Shown: in pieces, positions 8,610-13,548 of the stretch
Position numbering within the stretch: position 1 is the first letter of the stretch
Layout of the letters: each line of letters starts with the position of its first letter
Assembly (NCBI GenBank): GCA_965662745.1
Contig: CBFIJK010000078.1
Location: 1 to 13,548, forward strand
Reading direction: 5' to 3'
DNA from: Anianibacter sp965662745
Lineage (GTDB): Bacteria; Pseudomonadota; Alphaproteobacteria; Rhodobacterales; Rhodobacteraceae
DNA length: 13,548 bases
The notes under the pieces: generated by a model
Databases searched by the model: none
What the model saw: only the letters and a program-made list of their open reading frames with translations
What the model was told of the DNA's origin: nothing
Translations under genes and position numbers: made by a program

Positions 8610-8624
8610 GTTCCCGGCAGGAAC
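8610..8624. promoter_or_regulatory. Inverted repeat, possible operator
   Basis: GTTCC-CGGCA-GGAAC is a perfect 5-bp dyad with a 5-bp centre, 75 bp before the start of family member 2 and 36 bp before the conserved leader. It reads GTTC-N7-GAAC, so it is an inverted and not a direct repeat and does not match the alphaproteobacterial LexA box. No equivalent was seen upstream of member 1. Confidence 0.25.
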
Positions 8625-8659
8625 TTCGCATCTGGGGCTAGGGGATTCAAAATTCATCG

Positions 8660-8698
8660 TGGTAAATTCAAGTCGCTGTTAGGGTAACGGAGGTTCTA
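8660..8698 (+). promoter_or_regulatory. Conserved leader, copy 2
   Basis: Second copy of the leader at 8003-8040: TGGTAAA (8660-8666), CGCTGTTAGG (8674-8683), then GGAGGTTC before ATG 8699. The copies differ by one inserted base and a few substitutions. GGAGG (8689-8693) is the ribosome-binding site. Confidence 0.6.
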
Positions 8699-8974
8699 AT
8701 GAAAACTATCCTTTTTGCTGCTGCCGCTGCGATGACCATGGCTGCCCCCGCTGTTGCGTGGGAAGGCCGTACGGTTGCTTGCTTTGACAAAGTCTGGGTC
8801 GGACCGACCTACGCGACGTCGAAGAAGTTGGTCATGGCGCCGCATGACGAGTACAAGCACACCAAACATGGTGTCGAGCTTGTGCGCTACGACGCGGTTT
8901 ACCGTGAGTACAAGCACAAGGTGTCCGACGGACACTGGGTGATGAAGGAAGTTCCCTGCGCCTGCAACTGCTGA
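8699..8974 (+). CDS. Small exported His/Cys-rich protein, family member 2
   Basis: Unrecognised family; close paralogue of the gene at 8041. A 91-aa protein with a signal peptide (MKTILFAAAA..., cleavage after APAVA at residue 20). The mature 71 residues differ from member 1 at 10 positions, mostly in the stretch at residues 33-50 (for example WVGPTYATSKKLVMAPHDEY). All four Cys (28, 87, 89, 91) and all five His (49, 54, 57, 73, 79) are kept, and the tail is PCACNC. Many codon differences in the N-terminal half are synonymous, indicating an old duplication under selection to keep the protein. The start is supported by GGAGG within the conserved leader. A strong terminator follows at 9041-9077. 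The exported location is well supported; function is unknown, with metal or redox binding the only hint. Confidence 0.85.
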   Translation: MKTILFAAAAAMTMAAPAVAWEGRTVACFDKVWVGPTYATSKKLVMAPHDEYKHTKHGVELVRYDAVYREYKHKVSDGHWVMKEVPCACNC

Positions 8975-9040
8975 TCCCGCTTCGCCGGGCTTAACCGCCT
9001 GGCATTCGGGTAGCCTGATGCACAGGGTACGACACGACAC

Positions 9041-9077
9041 GGGCGCGGGTGGTCTTCCTCCCGCGCCCCATTTTTTT
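9041..9077 (+). terminator. Rho-independent terminator of family member 2
   Basis: A 9-bp perfect stem, GGGCGCGGG (9041-9049) with CCCGCGCCC (9060-9068), has a 10-base loop and is followed after CA by seven T residues (9071-9077). It lies 66 bp after the stop codon and separates members 2 and 3. Confidence 0.85.
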
Positions 9078-9196
9078 GCTGAGACGGCGATAATTGCCGG
9101 GCTTTCCACGTATTTTTGACGTTTTTGCAAGCCATTCATCATGGCGAAGCGGCCCGTGTTCCGGGCGGCGTATCGATTGTCGTGGAGAAGCCCGAT

Positions 9197-9478
9197 ATGA
9201 CCCGTATCGCAACGCTTGCCGTCTTGTGCCTGTGCGCCGGCCCCGTTCTTGCGGCATCGCCCGACAAAGGGCGGACCGTCGCCTGTTTCGACAAGGTTTA
9301 TGTCGAGCCGGAATTCAACCTCTCGAAAAAGCTGATCCAGCCCGCCAAGCGCGTCTATGTCAAACGCGGCGGGCTGATCGAGCTGGTCGAATACGCGGCC
9401 GTCTACCGCGAGTACAAGACGAAGGTCAAAGACGGCTACTGGGTCCTGCGCGAGATTGTCTGCAAGAAAAAGCGGTAA
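9197..9478 (+). CDS. Small exported protein, diverged family member 3
   Basis: Unrecognised family; third tandem paralogue, 93 aa. It has a signal peptide (MTRIATLAVLCLCAG..., cleavage probably after VLA at about residue 19). The mature core keeps GRTVACFDKVYV, IELVEY, AVYREYK and the DGYWV segment, so it aligns without gaps to members 1 and 2. It differs systematically: none of the five His is present, and the CxCxC tail is replaced by CKKKR, leaving Cys30 and Cys89 as the only cysteines in the mature protein. The charge is strongly basic. The start at 9197 has GGAG at 9184-9187; the in-frame ATG at 9116 would add a non-signal extension. The conserved leader of the other two is absent, so regulation probably differs. 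It converges on the LysM gene with a 32-bp gap. Confidence 0.82.
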   Translation: MTRIATLAVLCLCAGPVLAASPDKGRTVACFDKVYVEPEFNLSKKLIQPAKRVYVKRGGLIELVEYAAVYREYKTKVKDGYWVLREIVCKKKR

Positions 9479-9510
9479 GGCCCTTACGATTTCACCCTTC
9501 TGGCAAAGAC

Positions 9511-10440
9511 TTACCGTTCTGGCGGCGCGACCTCAGAATAGCTGTCGACCGACACAGTGCCGACGCCCTGCTGACAGAACGAGATCTCGGCGCGGGTGCC
9601 TTCAACACGCGCGTATTCGCCGGGGGTGAATTCTATCTCTCCGGTCAGGGACCAAAGATCGCCATCCGGCGTGGTCAAGGTTGCGCATTCGACGCCTTCG
9701 CTCACGCGTCCTTCAAGTGATATCTCGCCCTCGCCGCTGGTATCGCGGGCGGTGACGTCGAATACATCCGATTTCAACGTGATGCCCCGGTCGGTATCGA
9801 CGACGAAGATCAGGGTATCGCCCGGCGTCGCCCAGCGGGGCAGGGTTGCCGGAACGGATAATTCGCCGTCGCCCGCAACCTGCGCCGTATCCACGGCCCG
9901 CCATTCGGCGGCGTTCGGGCCGACGCCGATCGTCACGTAATCCATCGGGCGCAGACCGCGCGCATTAACCTGAACTTCGGTGCCGGGTGGTCCCGAAAGC
10001 GGGCGAACGCGCACACTGGCTGAAGGTTCATTGGCATTCGGCAGGTTCAACGCTTCGCCGACAGCCATGGCAAGCGGATCAAGGTCCGGGTTCTCGTTCA
10101 ACAACTCGATGACCGAAATACCCAGCGCCTGCGCGATGGAAAACGCGGTGTCTCCGGGCTGGACCTCGTAACGATCCGGTCCGGTCTCAACCGTTTCGGA
10201 TTCGGACGCCGGCCCCGATAGCGTCAGAACTTCGCCCACAGACAGATCACGCGCATCAAGACCGGGGTTCAACGACATGATCCGGCCAAGCGGCACACGG
10301 CAGCTTTGCGAGACCTGGTAAAGCGTATCGCCAGGTTCAATCCGATAGGTCTCGCCGCAGCGGCTTTGCGCATGTGCGGACGCGGCCATCGTCAGGCTGA
10401 TGAGGGTGGTGGTGGTGAAAATCAGAACACGCGGAGACAT
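9511..10440 (-). CDS. Exported protein with two LysM domains
   Basis: A 309-aa secreted or periplasmic protein. The signal peptide (MSPRVLIFTT..., cleavage after AHA at about residue 24) is followed by two LysM peptidoglycan-binding modules, at about residues 31-75 (ETYRIEPGDTLYQVSQSC) and 90-134 (DRYEVQPGDTAFSIAQALG, then LNENPDLDP). Residues of about 142-232 look like an Ig/IPT-type beta domain (SGPPGTEVQVNARGL). The C-terminal part, about 237-300, is a compact beta region with Cys252 and Cys289 (EGVECATL and SFCQQG) resembling small OB-like domains. No catalytic hydrolase domain is visible, so a structural or cell-wall-anchoring role is inferred. The start has a strong ribosome site: the minus strand reads AAAGGAGG at 10446-10453. 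A hairpin lies between it and the upstream typA. The gene converges with family member 3. Confidence 0.85.
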   Translation of the reverse strand: MSPRVLIFTTTTLISLTMAASAHAQSRCGETYRIEPGDTLYQVSQSCRVPLGRIMSLNPGLDARDLSVGEVLTLSGPASESETVETGPDRYEVQPGDTAFSIAQALGISVIELLNENPDLDPLAMAVGEALNLPNANEPSASVRVRPLSGPPGTEVQVNARGLRPMDYVTIGVGPNAAEWRAVDTAQVAGDGELSVPATLPRWATPGDTLIFVVDTDRGITLKSDVFDVTARDTSGEGEISLEGRVSEGVECATLTTPDGDLWSLTGEIEFTPGEYARVEGTRAEISFCQQGVGTVSVDSYSEVAPPER

Positions 10441-10458
10441 CGGCTCCTCCTTTCAGCG

Positions 10459-10483
10459 GTGTTTTCCGATGCGGGGAAAACAC
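10459..10483 (-). terminator. Hairpin between typA and the LysM gene
   Basis: A perfect 9-bp inverted repeat, GTGTTTTCC (10459-10467) and GGAAAACAC (10475-10483), has a 7-base loop. On the minus strand it lies 43 bp after the typA stop and just before the LysM ribosome site. The T-run is within the stem and not after it, so it is an imperfect intrinsic terminator. It could instead act in the LysM 5'-UTR. Confidence 0.4.
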
Positions 10484-10526
10484 GTGAAGAAGGGCCGATG
10501 TTCCAGTTCTGTGGGTTGCCGCAAGC

Positions 10527-12347
10527 CTAGCTGGCCTGGCGCGACTGGCGCTTGCGCTCATGCGGATCGAGAAAGCGCTTGCGCAGACGGATGGCGTTCG
10601 GTGTCACCTCGACCAATTCGTCATCATCGATATAGGCAATCGCCTGTTCCAGCGACATCGTCACGGGCGTTGTCAGACGCACAGCCTCGTCGGTGCCAGA
10701 GGCGCGGACGTTGGTCAGCTGCTTGCCCTTGAGCGGGTTCACCTCAAGATCGTTCTCGCGGCTGTGCTCGCCGATCACCATGCCGGTATAGACCGCTTCC
10801 TGCGCACCGATGAAGAACTTGCCGCGATCCTCCAGCTTCCAAAGCGCATAGGCGACGGACACGCCGTTATCCATCGAGATCAGCACGCCCGCGCGGCGAC
10901 CGGGAATCGACCCCTTGAAGGGCGCCCAGTCGTGGAAGACGCGGTTCATCACACCGGTTCCGCGTGTGTCGGTCAGGAATTCGCCCTGATACCCGATCAG
11001 GCCGCGCGAGGGCACTTGCGCGATGATGCGCGTCTTGCCCGCACCCGCAGGCTTCATCTCGACCAGATCGCCCTTGCGCGGTCCGGTGATCTTTTCAATC
11101 ACCGCGCCGGTATATTCGTCGTCCACGTCGATGGTGACCTCTTCGACAGGCTCCATCCGCTGGCCATCCACATCGCGGAACAGCACCTGAGGGCGCGAGA
11201 TCGACAGCTCGAATCCCTCGCGGCGCATGTTCTCGATCAGAACACCCATCTGCAATTCGCCGCGGCCCGCGACCTCGAACGCCTCGCCGCCGGGGGTGTC
11301 GGTGACGCGGATGGCGACGTTGGTTTCCGCCTCTTTCATCAGACGGTCGCGGATCACGCGACTTTGTACTTTCTTGCCGTCCCGGCCCGCCAACGGCGAA
11401 TCGTTGATGCCGAAGGTCACGGTGATGGTCGGCGGATCAATAGGCTGCGCCGGGATCGCTTCGGTCACCGACGGATCGGCCAGCGTGTCGGCCACGGTCG
11501 CCTTGGTCATACCTGCGATGGACACGATATCGCCAGCCACAGCTTCGTCGATGGGCTGTTGGCCGAGGCCGCGGAACGCGAGAATTTTCGACACGCGGAA
11601 TTGCTCGATCCGGTCACCCTTGCGCGACAGCGCGTTGAGCGTGGCGCCCGCCTTCAGAGTGCCCGCCTCGACGCGGCCCGTCAGGATACGTCCGATGAAC
11701 GGATCGGCGCCCAGCGTCGTGGCAAGCATGCGGAACGGTTCATCCTTGGCAGCGATCTGCTTGGGGGCGGGGACATGCTCGACCACCAGATCGAACAGGG
11801 CGGTCAGGTCCTTGCGCGGCCCGTCGAGTTCGGTGTCGGCCCAACCATTGCGGCCCGAGGCATAAAGCACCGGGAAATCAAGCTGATCGTCATTCGCGCC
11901 CAGCGCGGCAAAAAGATCGAAGACCTCATCGAGCGCGCGGTCGGGTTCGGCGTCGGGCTTGTCGACCTTGTTCAGAACCACGATCGGCCGCAGCCCAAGC
12001 GCCAGCGCCTTGGACGTCACGAATTTCGTCTGGGGCATCGGGCCTTCAGCCGCATCGACCAGAAGTACCACACCGTCAACCATGGACAGGATGCGTTCCA
12101 CTTCGCCGCCGAAATCGGCGTGGCCGGGCGTGTCGACGATATTGATGCGCCCGTCCTTCCATTCGACCGAGGTCGCCTTGGCGAGAATGGTGATCCCGCG
12201 TTCGCGTTCCAGATCGTTCGAATCCATCGCCCGTTCCGAAACCGTCTGGTTTTCGCGGAATGCGCCGGATTGCTTGAGAAGTTCGTCGACGAGCGTTGTC
12301 TTGCCGTGATCGACATGCGCGATGATTGCGATATTTCGCAGGTCCAT
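10527..12347 (-). CDS. typA: Ribosome-associated GTPase TypA/BipA
   Basis: Translational GTPase of 606 aa (family norm about 605-615), related to EF-G and LepA. It binds the ribosome and aids 50S assembly and stress or cold adaptation. G motifs are intact: AHVDHGKTT (10-18), ERGITI (49-54), DTPGHADF (72-79) and NKVD (126-129). Domain II, the EF-G-like domains and the TypA-specific C-terminal domain (ending near the basic segment IRLRKRFLDPHERKRQ) follow. The ATG at 12347 gives the canonical MDLRNIAIIAHVDHGK start. The frame extends upstream to 12428, but the extra 27 residues are not family-like and there is no better ribosome site. AAAGG lies about 10 bases upstream of the chosen ATG. It is transcribed away from the SMR gene with a 90-bp gap; a TTGACG on the minus strand near 12423-12428 might be a -35, but no -10 was convincing. 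Confidence 0.97.
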   Translation of the reverse strand: MDLRNIAIIAHVDHGKTTLVDELLKQSGAFRENQTVSERAMDSNDLERERGITILAKATSVEWKDGRINIVDTPGHADFGGEVERILSMVDGVVLLVDAAEGPMPQTKFVTSKALALGLRPIVVLNKVDKPDAEPDRALDEVFDLFAALGANDDQLDFPVLYASGRNGWADTELDGPRKDLTALFDLVVEHVPAPKQIAAKDEPFRMLATTLGADPFIGRILTGRVEAGTLKAGATLNALSRKGDRIEQFRVSKILAFRGLGQQPIDEAVAGDIVSIAGMTKATVADTLADPSVTEAIPAQPIDPPTITVTFGINDSPLAGRDGKKVQSRVIRDRLMKEAETNVAIRVTDTPGGEAFEVAGRGELQMGVLIENMRREGFELSISRPQVLFRDVDGQRMEPVEEVTIDVDDEYTGAVIEKITGPRKGDLVEMKPAGAGKTRIIAQVPSRGLIGYQGEFLTDTRGTGVMNRVFHDWAPFKGSIPGRRAGVLISMDNGVSVAYALWKLEDRGKFFIGAQEAVYTGMVIGEHSRENDLEVNPLKGKQLTNVRASGTDEAVRLTTPVTMSLEQAIAYIDDDELVEVTPNAIRLRKRFLDPHERKRQSRQAS

Positions 12348-12437
12348 GGGTTCAGCCTTTTGCGGAGTTGCCGCGCCCTTACTATGCAGGTGCAGAAAAG
12401 GCCAGAGAAAACCGGTTCTCCGCGTCAATGCGCAGCG

Positions 12438-12767
12438 TCAGTGGCGCGCGCTGCCCGAGAAGAGATGGATCACCAGGATCCCGGCAAGGATCAGCGCAAG
12501 GCCGAGGATTGCGGGCGTATCGAGCTTTTGGCCGAAGACCACATAGCCAATCAACGCGATCAGCACGATTCCAAGGCCCGACCAGATCGCATAGACGATC
12601 CCGACAGGCATGAACCGCAGCGCGATGGCCATGAACCAGAAGGACAGGCCATAGGCGACGGCGACGGTCAGCGATGGCACGAGCCGCGTGAATTGCTGGC
12701 TGGCCTGAAGGGCGGTCGTGCCGATTGTTTCAAACGCGATCGCGAGGAAAAGGTAGAAATACGGCAC
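12438..12767 (-). CDS. SMR-family small multidrug transporter (EmrE-like)
   Basis: A 109-aa inner-membrane protein with four hydrophobic helices, the normal size for small multidrug resistance proteins, which act as antiparallel dimers exchanging protons for cationic drugs or quaternary ammonium compounds. The essential membrane glutamate is Glu13 in FLAIAFETIGTT (EmrE Glu14). Also present are Tyr39, and Tyr59/Trp62 in VYAIWSGLGIVL, matching EmrE Tyr40, Tyr60 and Trp63, and FGQKLDTPAILGL in helix 4. This pattern is of the EmrE/Qac subtype and not the guanidinium-exporting SugE/Gdx subtype, but substrate is inferred. The start codon is GTG (12767), with GAGAG a few bases upstream. It lies 9 bp downstream of the YitT-family gene on the same strand, so the two very likely form an operon. 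Confidence 0.93.
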   Translation of the reverse strand: MPYFYLFLAIAFETIGTTALQASQQFTRLVPSLTVAVAYGLSFWFMAIALRFMPVGIVYAIWSGLGIVLIALIGYVVFGQKLDTPAILGLALILAGILVIHLFSGSARH

Positions 12768-12776
12768 GCGCGTCTC

Positions 12777-13394
12777 TCACTTGGCGATATATCTGTCCCG
12801 GCGGTGATTTATCGCGATGATGAGGTTCAAGACCACCGCGCCCAAGAGCGAATACAGGACGATATCCAGCGGGAACAGGAAAAACGCGACGACAAAGAGC
12901 GCGCCGTCGAAAATGAGTTGGGTCAGCCCTGCCGGAAAGCCCATCTTGTCCTGAAGATAAAGCGCGAGGATGCCGATCCCGCCAAGGCTTGCCCCATGCC
13001 TAAACAGCGACAAGAGGCCGACGCCCGCCGTGATCCCGAACAGCAGCGCAGCGACGGCAGGGTTCAGCCGCTCGATGGTCAGAACGAGTGGCATGAGTTC
13101 GACAAAGCCCGACATCAGGCAGACGGCGGTGAAGCTCTTGATCGTGAATATCCACCCCATGCGCTGCACGGCAAGGATGTAGAACGGCATGTTGAGGATC
13201 AGGAAGGCCACGCCGAAGTTCAGCGGCGTCAAGTAGGTCGCGATCAGCGCCAGCCCCGCGATCTGCCCGGTGATCAGCCCAGGGTGGCTGAGGATCTGGA
13301 TAGACAGCGCCACAAGGGCGGTTCCGATCAGGATACCTTGCACATTTTCCCAATGGGTATGCGTGTCGGCGGGCGGATTTCCAAGGATCAACAT
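12777..13394 (-). CDS. YitT-family (DUF161) integral membrane protein, short form
   Basis: A 205-aa membrane protein with about five to six hydrophobic segments. It shows the YitT/DUF161 pattern: HPGLITGQIAGLALI near residue 40, LTPLNFGVAFLILNMPFYILA, then LFGITAGVGLLSLFRHGASLGGIGILAL, and a second hydrophobic block with LTQLIFDGALFVVAFF. Typical Firmicute YitT proteins are about 280 aa and end in a soluble DUF2179 domain. Here the chain stops after the membrane part (NHRRDRYIAK), so it is the short proteobacterial form. Transport substrate is unknown. The start ATG at 13394 has only a weak ribosome site. It is first gene of a likely two-gene unit with the SMR transporter. Confidence 0.85.
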   Translation of the reverse strand: MLILGNPPADTHTHWENVQGILIGTALVALSIQILSHPGLITGQIAGLALIATYLTPLNFGVAFLILNMPFYILAVQRMGWIFTIKSFTAVCLMSGFVELMPLVLTIERLNPAVAALLFGITAGVGLLSLFRHGASLGGIGILALYLQDKMGFPAGLTQLIFDGALFVVAFFLFPLDIVLYSLLGAVVLNLIIAINHRRDRYIAK

Positions 13395-13502
13395 AAGGCA
13401 AACCTATGCCGCGCCGCGGCATGATCCAGTTATTCACGCCGCACTTGGCCGGTGCAGGGCGGTCCTGCCCGAAAAATATGCGCCCGAATGCGCCCCAATC
13501 AA

Positions 13503-13547
13503 CTATTCGCCCGGCACGGCGGCCCGGTCGCTTTTCTCGGCGTCTGA
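13503..13547 (-). CDS. Possible 3' end of a gene entering from the right edge
   Basis: On the minus strand the last bases read as an open frame of 14 codons, SDAEKSDRAAVPGE, ending in TAG at 13503-13505. The composition is like a charged C-terminal tail and the orientation matches the next genes, with 108 bp before the YitT start. It is too short to identify or confirm. Confidence 0.25.
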   Translation of the reverse strand, partial: SDAEKSDRAAVPGE

Positions 13548-13548
13548 A

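Larger units (their letters stand above)
8392..8698 (+). promoter_or_regulatory. 307-bp gap upstream of family member 2
   Basis: No coding sequence is supported; the short GTG-initiated frame at 8392-8586 has no ribosome site and no recognisable content. The gap contains ACTGTTTCT (8495-8503) followed by TCAGA and CAAT, matching the block upstream of member 1. It also holds a consensus TTGACA (8583-8588) without a good -10 at 16-18 bp, an inverted repeat GTTCC/GGAAC at 8610-8624, and the conserved leader from 8660. Confidence 0.4.
8041..9478 (+). repeat. Tandem array of three paralogous genes
   Basis: Three same-strand genes of one family at 8041, 8699 and 9197. Members 1 and 2 share 61 of 71 mature residues and upstream leader blocks, so the duplicated unit was gene plus regulatory region. 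Member 3 shares only the protein core. Each of the first two has its own terminator, so this is an array of independent units and not an operon. Confidence 0.8.

Noticed and set aside
8696..9142. Minus-strand frame opposite family member 2 that resembles the minus-strand frame opposite member 1 (7873-8349)
   Set aside because: The resemblance follows automatically from the duplication of the plus-strand genes; neither has a signal sequence or a ribosome site.
9473..9516. 7-bp inverted repeat CGGTAAG/CTTACCG spanning both convergent stop codons
   Set aside because: The match arises from both genes ending in an arginine codon plus TAA. The 30-base loop and the absence of a T-run make a terminator unlikely.
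9094..9720. 208-codon plus-strand frame across family member 3 and the LysM gene end
   Set aside because: Out of frame with the clear signal-peptide gene at 9197 and antisense to the LysM gene; its arginine-rich composition is of shadow type.
12348..12428. 27-residue N-terminal extension of TypA
   Set aside because: TypA proteins begin close to the first G motif; the ATG at 12347 gives that start exactly.
10560..13424. A 954-codon plus-strand open frame opposite typA, the SMR gene and the YitT gene
   Set aside because: It runs antisense to three well-supported genes. Its residue content (rich in R, D, H, Q) and lack of any domain are typical of a high-GC shadow frame.
13453..13467. Small hairpin GCAGG-GCGGT-CCTGC near the right edge
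   Set aside because: Only a 5-bp stem with no T-run on either strand; expected by chance in GC-rich DNA.

Overview
The window looks like a chromosomal segment from an alphaproteobacterium of the Rhodobacterales (Roseobacter/Rhodobacter group). Three things point there: the high-GC, GCC/GGC-rich codon usage; a CckA-type hybrid kinase, which is typical of alphaproteobacteria; and a recA promoter carrying the alphaproteobacterial LexA operator GAAC-N7-GAAC. The genus is not resolvable by eye.

Left half, plus strand (1-7799). The 3' part of an RsmB/NOP-family RNA cytosine methyltransferase is followed by cckA (cell-cycle hybrid histidine kinase), recA with a readable promoter, SOS box and terminator, and alaS. 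Behind alaS and tightly packed with it are a DUF1330 protein and a small MOSC-domain protein. This is mainly housekeeping DNA: RNA modification, cell-cycle signalling, DNA repair and tRNA charging.

Middle (7800-9478). This is the accessory-looking part. Three tandem genes in low-density DNA encode small exported proteins (91, 91 and 93 aa) of one family that I do not recognise. The first two are 86% identical in the mature part (61 of 71 residues), share a promoter-proximal leader and each have a hairpin terminator. The third is diverged. The first two carry five histidines and a C-terminal CxCxC tail, and all of these are lost together in the third. This is the best candidate for something undescribed here.

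Right half, minus strand (9511-13548). Read in the transcription direction (right to left): possibly the last codons of a gene at the edge, a YitT-family membrane protein, an EmrE-like SMR transporter 9 bp behind it, typA/bipA, and an exported two-LysM protein that converges on the third small secreted gene.

No tRNA, rRNA, CRISPR array, insertion sequence or prophage gene was seen. The very long antisense frames opposite alaS and typA are judged to be high-GC shadows.
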